A program made the translations under genes and the position numbers. The notes beneath the pieces were generated by a model. The model ran no database searches. It was not told the DNA's origin and saw only the letters and a program-made list of their open reading frames with translations. This document shows positions 17,243 to 24,771 of a stretch of DNA of 64,000 nt, in pieces. The DNA lies in the NCBI RefSeq assembly GCF_021554725.1, contig NZ_JAIZDP010000009.1:1-64000 (forward strand), in the 5' to 3' direction. The DNA comes from Sinomonas notoginsengisoli (GTDB lineage: Bacteria; Actinomycetota; Actinomycetes; Actinomycetales; Micrococcaceae). Numbering within the stretch: position 1 is the first letter of the stretch; the number at the start of each line of letters is the position of its first letter.

Positions 17243-18231
17243 CCGTGAAAGCCGATGCCTCCGCCGTGACCCGTGCCGCTCCCCCGGCCACAGCCGGCCT
17301 CCTCTACGGGATCGGCGCCTACGGCCTCTGGGGCCTCCTCCCCCTCTACTTCCTCACGCTCGCGCCTGCTGGGCCAGTCGAGATCGTCGCGGACCGCGTG
17401 GTCTTCTCCCTCGTGGTGTGCGTGGTGCTCATCGCCGCAACCCGAGCATGGCACGCCCTTCGCGACGTGCTCCGCGACCGGCGTGCCTTCAGTGCACTCG
17501 CCCTCGCGGGCGCGCTCATCGCAGTCAACTGGCTGACGTACACCTTCGCCGTGCTGTCCGGGCACACGATCGAGGCCGCGCTCGGATACTTCATCAACCC
17601 GCTCGTATCCGTGCTCCTCGGGGTGCTCGTGCTCAAGGAGCGGCTCCGTCCGCTCCAGTGGGCAGCGGTCGGGACCGGGGCGATCGCCGTCGTCGTGCTC
17701 ACCGTCGCGTACGGGCAGGTGCCGTGGATCGCCCTGGCCCTCGCGTTCAGCTTCGGCTTCTACGGGCTCGTCAAGAACCGGATGGGGGCGAAGGTCGACG
17801 CCGTCACGAGCCTCACCGTGGAGACCATCGTGCTCACGCCCGTCGCGCTCGGCGTCATGGTGTGGCTCGGTGTGGCCAGCACCTTGACCCTGACCGGGCA
17901 CGGCGCTGGGCATTTCTGGCTCCTTGCCGCAAGCGGCATCATCACGGCCGTACCCCTGCTGTTCTTCGGGGCCGCTGCACGGCGCCTGCCGATGACCACG
18001 ATCGGGCTCCTGCAGTACATGGCACCGCTGCTGCAGTTCGTCTTCGCCGTCACGGTCCTCGGAGAGCAGATGGCGCCCGAGCGGTGGGCGGGCTTCGGCA
18101 TGGTGTGGCTTGCCCTGGCCGTCCTGACGGCGGACATGCTGCTCGTTGCGCGTCGCCGCCGTTCTCGGCTTCGCGCCGCGGGCCTCGAGGCGGGGACGGC
18201 CGAGGCCGCGGAGCCCCACAGCCGGCGCTGA
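17239..18231 (+). CDS. rarD: EamA-family transporter RarD
   Basis: Ten-helix drug/metabolite transporter of about 330 residues. The opening GIGAYGLWGLLPLYFLTL and the segment NWLTYTFAVLSGHTIEAAL are characteristic of RarD proteins, named for chloramphenicol sensitivity in E. coli but of unproven substrate. The GTG at 17239 overlaps the fetB stop, so the two genes are translationally coupled; a second GTG at 17245 is possible. It ends 24 bases before the repeat array flanking the nuclease-like gene. Confidence 0.88.
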   Translation: MTVKADASAVTRAAPPATAGLLYGIGAYGLWGLLPLYFLTLAPAGPVEIVADRVVFSLVVCVVLIAATRAWHALRDVLRDRRAFSALALAGALIAVNWLTYTFAVLSGHTIEAALGYFINPLVSVLLGVLVLKERLRPLQWAAVGTGAIAVVVLTVAYGQVPWIALALAFSFGFYGLVKNRMGAKVDAVTSLTVETIVLTPVALGVMVWLGVASTLTLTGHGAGHFWLLAASGIITAVPLLFFGAAARRLPMTTIGLLQYMAPLLQFVFAVTVLGEQMAPERWAGFGMVWLALAVLTADMLLVARRRRSRLRAAGLEAGTAEAAEPHSRR

Positions 18232-18255
18232 GACCGCCGGAGCCGGCGTTCGGCG

Positions 18256-18344
18256 GCATGGCAGGCCTCCGGCTGCACAGCAGGCGCTCGGCAGCATAGC
18301 AGGCGCTGGTGCGGGCCTGTTATGCCGTTTGGGGCCTGTTGTGC
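18256..18344. repeat. Periodic repeat array A, 3' side of the nuclease-like gene
   Basis: Units of the motif GCAYRGCAGGC start at 18256, 18275 and 18294, exactly 19 bases apart, and are followed by two inverted units GCCTGTTRTGC at 18315 and 18334, also 19 apart. Direct and inverted units are mutually complementary: 18275 pairs with 18334 (GCAC with GTGC) and 18294 with 18315 (GCAT with ATGC), so the C/T difference between units is matched by a compensating change in its partner. The array ends 31 bases from the stop codon of the gene at 18376-19338. Confidence 0.88.
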
Positions 18345-18375
18345 TCCGCAGATTAGCGGGACTTGACCGAGCGCA

Positions 18376-19338
18376 CTATGCAGAAAGCTTCCGTGCCCGG
18401 GCGAATGCGGTTTCGAGTTTCGCAACGATGACGCCCGGGGTCATCAGCTCCGGCCAGCGCGTACGCACCATCGTCCAGCCATCGTCCATCAGCGCCACCT
18501 CGCGCTGCCGTTCGAGGAGCAGAGCCTCTGACGTTGGACGGTAGTCGAAGTACTTGGCAACTCCGTCGAACTCCAGAATGACCAAGAGCTCCGGCCAGGC
18601 GAAGTCCGCCCGGAACAGTCCATGCCGCGTGGGGATCTCGTACTGGAGGACCGGAGAAGGAATGCCGGACGCTGCGAGTGCCAAGCGCGTCCGCGTCTCC
18701 CCGGGAGACTCGGACTTCCCGTCCAGGACCGGGAGGAGGTCCTCCACTCTGCGGTATCCGCGCATCGCCCCTGTGCGCTCGGCGGCGGCGCGGACCCCCG
18801 CGAGAGTCGCTCCACGCCGGAGGGCGCTGTCTCCAACGATGGCAGCCCCTTCAAGGCTCAGCGTGCGTGCGCAGTCGGCGACTGTGCGTTCGATCCCCAC
18901 CACGTTCGCGATCCGGCCGGGCGAGAGTCTCATGTGGACGAGATCGCAGCCCGGGACGATGAACGAATGCGCCCGCACGTCACTTCCATGGCTCGACTTC
19001 GATCCTGAGTAGGGGACCGTGACATGGACCTGCGGCCCGGCATTCCACGTCGTCAGGCGATGGATCCGGGCCGCTGAGGCGTGGCTGTAGACCGCTGTGC
19101 CGTTGGTCGAGAGCCAGTGGGCCTCGATCCTCAGCCGATCCTGCTCCCACGGCTTGAACCCGAACCAGACCGAGCTGCGGACGTACACGCCGCGCCGCAG
19201 CCGGACGAGCTCGCGGCGCTGCACGGCCTCGGTGAGGACTCGGTGGTCGATGCCGCGCGCCGCGAGTTCCCGAGTCGATGCGACAGTCGCGTCGGGCCAT
19301 CGCGCCTCGAAGAAAGTGGTCAGCCGGGGTGCGTTCAT
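18376..19338 (-). CDS. DUF559-type nuclease-like protein with AbiEi-like N-terminus, bracketed by repeats
   Basis: Protein of 320 residues in two parts. Residues about 5-55 look like the winged-helix of AbiEi-type proteins (STRELAARGIDHRVL, then LVRLRRGVYV). The C-terminal part (about 205-310) has a Vsr/DUF559-like restriction-endonuclease pattern: Glu214 in SPGETRTR, Asp245 in FRADFAWPE, and LEFDG with Glu256 and Asp258, then a helix and a final WTMVRTRW strand. Between them, SHASAARIH and IERTVADCARTL are typical of this family in actinomycetes. The gene stands alone, bracketed on both sides by 19-bp-spaced repeats of one sequence. A second gene of the same plan lies at 42924-43847. Nuclease activity is inferred. 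Confidence 0.75.
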   Translation of the reverse strand: MNAPRLTTFFEARWPDATVASTRELAARGIDHRVLTEAVQRRELVRLRRGVYVRSSVWFGFKPWEQDRLRIEAHWLSTNGTAVYSHASAARIHRLTTWNAGPQVHVTVPYSGSKSSHGSDVRAHSFIVPGCDLVHMRLSPGRIANVVGIERTVADCARTLSLEGAAIVGDSALRRGATLAGVRAAAERTGAMRGYRRVEDLLPVLDGKSESPGETRTRLALAASGIPSPVLQYEIPTRHGLFRADFAWPELLVILEFDGVAKYFDYRPTSEALLLERQREVALMDDGWTMVRTRWPELMTPGVIVAKLETAFARARKLSA

Positions 19339-19418
19339 GGTTGGAGTCTTGCGCCTCGAAGGGTGCCCGTCGCTGCGCTGTCACGCCATGTGGATACCCG
19401 GCAGCGAGCCGTCACTCC

Positions 19419-19488
19419 TCCTGGCAGGCCCGTACCGGCATGACAGGCGTTGGTGCGGGCCTGTTGTGCCGTTGCGGGCCTGTTGTGC
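19419..19488. repeat. Periodic repeat array A, 5' side of the nuclease-like gene
   Basis: A degenerate unit (TCCTGGCAGGCC, 19419) and GCATGACAGGCG (19438) are 19 bases apart, followed by inverted units GCCTGTTGTGC at 19459 and 19478, again 19 apart. The spacing between last direct and first inverted unit (21 bases) is identical to the array on the other side of the gene, and both arrays share the central TGGTGCGGGCCTGTT. It begins 81 bases upstream of the start codon at 19338. Confidence 0.87.
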
Positions 19489-19516
19489 GCGCGGCTCCGC
19501 ATGCGCGGGCCGGAGC

Positions 19517-20254
19517 CTAGCCTCCCGCGCCGTCCTCCGGAGCCACGGGCCCCTCGGGAGGCCGGGGTGCCCCGAGCCGGCCGAACAGCACCGCTGCCGC
19601 CATGGTATTCCCCACCAAGTAAGCCGCGCAGGCGGCCAGGCCCACGAGGGCGATGAGCAGCACGGAGCCGCCCGAGACGTACGTGATAAGCGCCGCCAGC
19701 GCGCCCGCCACCATCGCGTTGAAGCACGTGAGGAAGAACGCGGTGCTGGAGATCGCGTGCAGAGGGATCGGCCGGCTCCGTCCCAGGAAGTAGGTGGCGA
19801 ACACACCCTGGCGGTCGTCTGAGGAAGAGGTCACGAACGCGTCCTCGATCCCGGGCGCGAGCTCCCGGTAGGCGCCGCGCAGCCGGTTCATCCCCGCGAT
19901 GAGCAGGTGGTCCTCCTCGCTGCCGATCGACACGCGCAGCAGCGTCAGTGACCCGAGCACCAGCAGCATCGACGTGAGCCCGATCGCCATCACCCAGAAC
20001 CCCGTCCCGAACCCCGTGGCCTGCGCCACGAGGGCCAGCCCCACGAGAGACGCCGAGGAGACGGTGAGGTGGATGCTGATCCGGCTCATGAGCTCGTTCC
20101 ACAGCATGCCGCGCGTGCCGAGGAGGCTCCAGTGCTCAGTGGCCAGGATCGTCGCGACCACCGCGGGCGGCACCGCCTCAGGCAGCGGCTCGTGCGGCGG
20201 CGGTGGAGCCGAGGAGACGGGAAGCGGAGGCGCGAGGTGCGGTTCGGCGCTCAT
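19517..20254 (-). CDS. Conserved membrane protein of unknown function
   Basis: Protein of about 245 residues. A Pro/Ala-rich cytoplasmic head (about 40 residues) is followed by two adjacent hydrophobic segments near 75-120, a soluble middle with LLIAGMNRLRGAYRELAPGIEDAFV, and two more hydrophobic segments near 170-225. It resembles proteins annotated only as hypothetical membrane proteins in related actinomycetes; I cannot name a function. The start at 20254 (MSAEPHLAPP) is a choice among two close in-frame candidates. Confidence 0.65.
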   Translation of the reverse strand: MSAEPHLAPPLPVSSAPPPPHEPLPEAVPPAVVATILATEHWSLLGTRGMLWNELMSRISIHLTVSSASLVGLALVAQATGFGTGFWVMAIGLTSMLLVLGSLTLLRVSIGSEEDHLLIAGMNRLRGAYRELAPGIEDAFVTSSSDDRQGVFATYFLGRSRPIPLHAISSTAFFLTCFNAMVAGALAALITYVSGGSVLLIALVGLAACAAYLVGNTMAAAVLFGRLGAPRPPEGPVAPEDGAGG

Positions 20255-20350
20255 GATCCATGGTGGTCCCCGGCTGCGGCGGACGTAAAGCCCACCACCA
20301 CGCCGCATTCCTCAACAGGAGCGCACGACGCCGCGGGCGCTCCCCGAGCG

Positions 20351-20786
20351 TCAGGAGGCGGCTGGCGTCGTACGCACCATCACGGAACCAAGCCGCACCT
20401 CGGCGGAGGCGCGGACGATCCGCACGATCACGGCCTTCTCCACGACGCCGCGGACGAGTTCCTCGAGCTCGCCCGGCGGAGCGCCACCATTGATGTCGAC
20501 GTCCAGCGTCACCCCGGTCGACCGGGTGAGCGCGCCGCCCAAGTCCCCGTCGGCGCGGACGCAGACGCGGGAGACGGCGTTTCAGAGCGCGGCGGCGCCG
20601 TGGAGGTCGTTGAACACGCACGTGGCACGGCTAGGTGCAGGATGTGGCCGCCGGACGGGAGGGCAACCGACACCTCGGCCGCCTCCGCCTTGTGGTGCCG
20701 GATGAAGAGCCCCTCGGTGGGAACCGCGTCGGCTTGGCGACCCGGCGCCGTCGTGATGCCCGCCGCGAAGTCCGTGGCCGCCGTCT
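20351..20786 (-). pseudogene. Decayed OsmC/Ohr-family gene
   Basis: Read on the minus strand the region encodes pieces of an OsmC-like protein in changing frames. The first piece, from about 20785 to 20630, reads TEGLFIRHHKAEAAEVSVAL and then LPSGGHILHLAV; a frameshift near 20625 leads to ATCVFNDLHGAAAL, which stops at an in-frame TGA, and the same frame continues NAVSRVCVRADGDLGGALTR and TLDVDINGGAPPGELEELV to a stop at 20351. A cysteine before FND and the later strand-helix order fit OsmC-type peroxide reductases. Two lesions and no clear start indicate a pseudogene rather than one sequencing error. The universal stress gene upstream on the same strand may once have been its operon partner. 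Confidence 0.6.
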
Positions 20787-20788
20787 CC

Positions 20789-21664
20789 CTAGCCGAGCGG
20801 GTGGGACTCGACGCGCTCGTAGTCGCGGGGGACCACCACCATGGGTACTGGCAGCGAGCGGAGCACCTTGTTCGCTGTCGAGCCGAGGAACAGCTGGTTC
20901 TTCCGCGCGAGCCGGCTCGAGCCGATCAGGGCAAGCTCCCCGTCGAGCCAGTCGATGCTGTCCACGGCCTCCTCGAACGTGCGGCCGTGGGCCACTTCGA
21001 CGGCCGCCTCGTGGCCCTCGGGCAGCCGTCTGGCGGCAGCTGCGAGAACGGTGTTGGCATGGCGGTGCGCGGCGTTGATGTTCTCGCCGAACGCATCAGC
21101 CCGCTCGTCGAGCTCCACGAGCGAGACGAAGCGCAGCGGGACGTCGCGCCGCCCGGCGGCGACCAGCGCGACGTCGACCGCCGCCTCCGAGCCCTGCCGC
21201 TCGCCGATGAAGGCGGTGATCCGCTCGATTGGGTCCGTGCGCTGGTAGCCGCGCGGCGCGAGCGCCACCGGGATGGGCGAGGCGTGCAGGAGGGCGTTCG
21301 CCACGGAACCGACCGTGGAGCGCTTGAACAGGCCGTTGCTCGCCGCGCCGACCACGATCAGCGCGGCCTCGAACTCCACAGCCGCCTCTATGAGCGTGGC
21401 GGCGAAGGAGCGGCCGTGGCGGACGTGGAATGTGGCCTGAACGTCCTCGGGCACCAGGGAGAGGGCCTCGCGCTGGGCCGTCAGCGTCCGCTGCTCCTCC
21501 GGATGCACCCTGGGGCCATCTGGATTCGCGGCGACGTACGGCGCGTCCTGCGAGAGCACCAGCATGAGGTCCAGCGAGGCGTCCTGAGCGCGCGCTATCG
21601 CGACCCCCAGCGCCACCGCATCCGCACCCCGCTGGTCCGGCTGGTATCCGACGACGTAACGCAT
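20789..21664 (-). CDS. Universal stress protein, tandem UspA domains
   Basis: Cytoplasmic protein of 291 residues with two UspA domains (about 1-145 and 150-285). The first domain ends with an ATP-binding type loop (VVGAASNGLFKRSTVGS), the second has LIGSSRLARKNQLFLGSTAN followed by VPMVVVPRDYE. Such proteins accumulate under starvation, oxygen or nutrient stress; their biochemical role is often unclear. The ATG at 21664 has GGAAGG at proper spacing. Its stop codon abuts the decayed OsmC gene. Confidence 0.9.
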   Translation of the reverse strand: MRYVVGYQPDQRGADAVALGVAIARAQDASLDLMLVLSQDAPYVAANPDGPRVHPEEQRTLTAQREALSLVPEDVQATFHVRHGRSFAATLIEAAVEFEAALIVVGAASNGLFKRSTVGSVANALLHASPIPVALAPRGYQRTDPIERITAFIGERQGSEAAVDVALVAAGRRDVPLRFVSLVELDERADAFGENINAAHRHANTVLAAAARRLPEGHEAAVEVAHGRTFEEAVDSIDWLDGELALIGSSRLARKNQLFLGSTANKVLRSLPVPMVVVPRDYERVESHPLG

Positions 21665-21792
21665 GGCCTTGCCTTCCATAGATCGAGTCGCGGCAGACAA
21701 CGAAGGCGCCTGGGAATTTCCGCGCGCCCTCGTCCGGTCTGCGCTGATACCGCAGACTCTACCGGCGTTGCAGGCCAGACGGGCCGTGTCGC

Positions 21793-23154
21793 TCAGGCGA
21801 CGGAGCGGATCGCCGCCTCGAGCACATCGAGGCCGTCGCCGAGCAGCTCGTCGTCGATGACGAGCGGCGGCAGGAGGCGGATCACGTTGCCGTACGTGCC
21901 GCACGTGAGGATGATGACACCCTCCTTCAGGCAGTAGTCGGCGATCCTCTTGGTCGCGTCGGCATTGGGCCGCTTGGCTGTTGATGCGCTTCCGCGCTCT
22001 ACGAACTCGAGCGCCAGCATGGCCCCCCGGCCGCGGATGTCGCCGAGAATGCTGTCCTCCCCGAGCTCGGCCTGGAGCTTGGCGAAGCGCTCCTTGACGA
22101 TGCCCTCGATCTCGCGGGCGCGGCCGCGCAGGTCCTGGGAGGCCATGGTCTCGATCGCTGCGAGGGCTGCGGCGCACGCGACGGGGTTGCCGCCGTAGGT
22201 GCCGCCCAGGCCGCCGCGGTGGACGGCGTCGAGCAGCTCGGCGCGGCCCGTGACCGCGGAGAGCGGCATGCCGCCCGCGATGCCCTTCGCCGTGGTGATG
22301 AGGTCCGGGACCACGCCCTCGTGCTGGACCGCGAACCACTCGCCCGTGCGGGCGAAGCCGGACTGCACCTCGTCCGCAATGAAGACGATCCCGTTCTCCT
22401 TGGCGAACTCGGCGATGCGCGGCAGGAAGCCGTCCGCCGGGACGATGAAGCCACCCTCGCCCTGGATGGGCTCGATCAGGATGGCCGCGATCTCGTCGGC
22501 GCCGATCTGCTTGCTCATCATGAGGATGGCGCGCTCAGCGGCCTCCTTGCCCGTGATCTGGGGGTTCTCCTCGCGGAACGGGTAGCTCATCGGTGCACGG
22601 TAGATCTCGCCTGCGAAGGGACCGAAGCCGTGCTTGTACGGCATGGCCTTGGCGGTGAGCCCCATCGTGAGGTTGGTGCGGCCGTGGTAGGCATGGTCGA
22701 AGGCCACCACGGCGCTGCGGCCGGTGGCGATCCGAGCGATCTTGATGGCGTTCTCGACGGCCTCCGCGCCGGAGTTGAACAGCACGGTGCGCTTGGCATG
22801 CTCGCCGGGGGTCAGCTCGTTGAGCTTCTCGGCGACGGCGACGTAGCCCTCGTACGGGGACACCATGAAGCACGTGTGCGTGAAGTGCTCGACCTGCTCC
22901 TTGACAGCACCCACGACGGCGGGGTCCGAGACGCCGACAGTGGTCACCGCAATGCCCGAGCCGAGGTCGATGAAGGAGTTGCCATCAACGTCGTGGATGA
23001 TGCCGCCATCGGCGTCCGCGACGTACACCGGCACCGAGGAGGCGACGCCAGCGGCGACCGCCTGGGCGCGGCGCGCGGCGAGCTCGAGGGACTTGGGCCC
23101 GGGGAAGTCCTTGAGGACCTTGCGCTTCTGCTCGAGCCGGTACTGGATGTCCAT
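21793..23154 (-). CDS. gabT: 4-aminobutyrate aminotransferase
   Basis: Class III PLP-dependent aminotransferase of 453 residues. The N-terminal VADADGGIIHDVDGNSFIDL, the middle VFNSGAEAVENAIKIAR and the active-site segment TTAKGIAGGMPLSAV with the PLP lysine near residue 290 identify GabT. It moves the amino group of GABA to 2-oxoglutarate, giving succinate semialdehyde. The ATG at 23154 has AAAGGAAC upstream. The divergent PucR gene and the dyad between them suggest dedicated regulation. No succinate semialdehyde dehydrogenase or GABA permease gene is next to it. Confidence 0.93.
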   Translation of the reverse strand: MDIQYRLEQKRKVLKDFPGPKSLELAARRAQAVAAGVASSVPVYVADADGGIIHDVDGNSFIDLGSGIAVTTVGVSDPAVVGAVKEQVEHFTHTCFMVSPYEGYVAVAEKLNELTPGEHAKRTVLFNSGAEAVENAIKIARIATGRSAVVAFDHAYHGRTNLTMGLTAKAMPYKHGFGPFAGEIYRAPMSYPFREENPQITGKEAAERAILMMSKQIGADEIAAILIEPIQGEGGFIVPADGFLPRIAEFAKENGIVFIADEVQSGFARTGEWFAVQHEGVVPDLITTAKGIAGGMPLSAVTGRAELLDAVHRGGLGGTYGGNPVACAAALAAIETMASQDLRGRAREIEGIVKERFAKLQAELGEDSILGDIRGRGAMLALEFVERGSASTAKRPNADATKRIADYCLKEGVIILTCGTYGNVIRLLPPLVIDDELLGDGLDVLEAAIRSVA

Positions 23155-23208
23155 GCCTGTTCCTTTCGTCCGTCCCACGATAATGCGGGCTGATCCGCCT
23201 CTTGAATA

Positions 23209-23250
23209 GCCGATCGCACGAGACGGAAGGAGAAGCATAGTGCGATCGGC
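23209..23250. promoter_or_regulatory. 11-bp inverted repeat operator between gabT and pucR
   Basis: GCCGATCGCAC (23209-23219) and GTGCGATCGGC (23240-23250) are perfect inverted repeats with a 20-base spacer, so their centres are 31 bases apart, about three helical turns. The right half overlaps the expected -35 region of pucR: TATAGT at 23264-23269 sits as a -10 element only 7 bases before the ATG, implying a leaderless pucR mRNA. It is the likely binding site of the PucR protein for controlling gabT and itself. Confidence 0.72.
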
Positions 23251-23276
23251 CAGCAACCGCCTCTATAGTTGACCGC

Positions 23277-24710
23277 ATGGCCCTGACACTGTCCGAGCTC
23301 CTCACCCACGCCGATCTGGGCCTCCGACTTGCCGGATCCGCTCCGGCTGGCCAGGACGACGAGATCCGCTGGGTGGCGGTCACCGAACTGGAGAATCCGG
23401 CACCTTTCCTCACTGGCGGTGAGCTCGTCCTCACCACGGGCGTTCGCCAGCGCACCGCGATCGAGCAGCGTCGCTTTGTGCGTGTGCTCAGGCGTGCCGG
23501 CGCCCTCGGCATCGGCTTCGGAATCGGGCTGGGCCACGACGGGATTCCCCCTGCCCTCATCGCGGAGGCCAACCGCTGGGGCCTCCCCGTTCTCGAGGTC
23601 CCCTACCGGACGCCGTTCATGGCCATCGGCAAGCTCGTGGCCGACTCCCACTCCGCGGACCACTACGCGAGCCTCGAACGGCTCATCGCCGCGCACCAGG
23701 TGCTTGCGCGCTCGCTCCTGACGGGCGGGGGGCTCCAGGACCTCCTCAAGCACCTCGGGACGATGCTCGGCACCGATCTGATCCTCACCCAGTTCACCGC
23801 CCAGCTGTACGCGTCCAGCCCTGACATCGGCCTGCCGACCATGGACCGGTGGATCCCCTACCCGGTGCCCACGGGCCGCCGGGACGCGTGCACCCTCTGG
23901 GCCAAGAAGCCCTTCGAGGACACAGGGATCATCTCGTACGCACAGAACCTCATCAGCATCGAGCTGAACAACCTCATGAAGCAGCGCCAGGCCCAGCGGG
24001 CCCTCGCCGGGCAGGTGATGACCGACGTCGTGCGCGGAACCCTCGAGGCAGACGAGGCCTCCCGTCGCCTCGCCGGCATTGGAGTGAACTCAACGAAGCG
24101 CAACGTGGTGCTGATCGCCGAATCCGCCGCCCACCACAAGAACCTGCGGGGCACTACGCTGCCGGCAGCGCTCGACGGCGCGGTGTCGGCAACCCTGGAC
24201 AGCGACCTCGTGGTGATGATCGAGGACGACGGCGCCCATGCCCCGAAGCTGGGGCGTGTCCTCGCCGACCACCTCACCGAGGCGGGAATCCACGCGACAA
24301 TCGGGATCGGCGGCTCCTACACCAAGCCCAATGGGCTCCGCTGGAGCTACTTCGAGGCCAAGGAGGCTGCTGGGCGGGGGCTCGACGTCAACGAGCCGGA
24401 GCGGCTCAGCCTCACCTCGCTGCTGCTCGCCAGCGAGGACGTTCCGCTGGGGGACATGGCGGGCGAGGCCATAGGCCCGCTCACCCGGTTTGACCGCCAG
24501 CACGGGTCGGAGCTGGTGCATACCCTCGAGACGTACCTGAACCTGAACGGATCCGTGGCGCAGGTGGCCGAACAGCTCAACCTGCACCGCAACACCGTCC
24601 GGTACCGGCTCGGGCAGATCGCGGAGCTCACCGGGTACGACCCGGCGGTCACGGCAGACCGCGTGCAGCTCTACCTGGCCCTCGCGGTCAAGAAGGTCGC
24701 GAAGGCCTAG
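23277..24710 (+). CDS. PucR-family transcriptional regulator of gabT
   Basis: Regulator of 477 residues. The N-terminal PucR purine-catabolism-like domain (about 1-120) begins MALTLSELLTHADLGLRLAG; the centre resembles a GGDEF-like CdaR fold, and the C-terminus carries the helix-turn-helix VAEQLNLHRNTVRYRLGQI that defines PucR/CdaR proteins. Regulators of this type next to gabT activate GABA use in other actinomycetes (for example GabR of Corynebacterium). Divergent orientation and the shared dyad support control of gabT. Ends at a strong terminator. Confidence 0.88.
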   Translation: MALTLSELLTHADLGLRLAGSAPAGQDDEIRWVAVTELENPAPFLTGGELVLTTGVRQRTAIEQRRFVRVLRRAGALGIGFGIGLGHDGIPPALIAEANRWGLPVLEVPYRTPFMAIGKLVADSHSADHYASLERLIAAHQVLARSLLTGGGLQDLLKHLGTMLGTDLILTQFTAQLYASSPDIGLPTMDRWIPYPVPTGRRDACTLWAKKPFEDTGIISYAQNLISIELNNLMKQRQAQRALAGQVMTDVVRGTLEADEASRRLAGIGVNSTKRNVVLIAESAAHHKNLRGTTLPAALDGAVSATLDSDLVVMIEDDGAHAPKLGRVLADHLTEAGIHATIGIGGSYTKPNGLRWSYFEAKEAAGRGLDVNEPERLSLTSLLLASEDVPLGDMAGEAIGPLTRFDRQHGSELVHTLETYLNLNGSVAQVAEQLNLHRNTVRYRLGQIAELTGYDPAVTADRVQLYLALAVKKVAKA

Positions 24711-24716
24711 CCCTCA

Positions 24717-24762
24717 CCGTTTCGGGCACGGATCCCGATGCGGAGATCCGTGCCCGAAACGG
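24717..24762. terminator. Bidirectional terminator between pucR and fprA copy 2
   Basis: A perfect 18-bp stem, 24717-24734 with 24745-24762, and a 10-base loop lie in the 61-base gap between these convergent genes. Confidence 0.9.
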
Positions 24763-24771
24763 GTCCAGGGG

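Noticed and set aside
14863-18297. A single 1144-codon reverse-strand gene
   Set aside because: Only the part from 16389 to 14863 encodes a recognisable protein (FprA); the upstream extension is antisense to fetB and rarD.
18256-18344. CRISPR array
   Set aside because: Units are 11-12 bases with spacers of about 8 bases, half of them inverted, and no cas genes are near; the geometry is not that of CRISPR.
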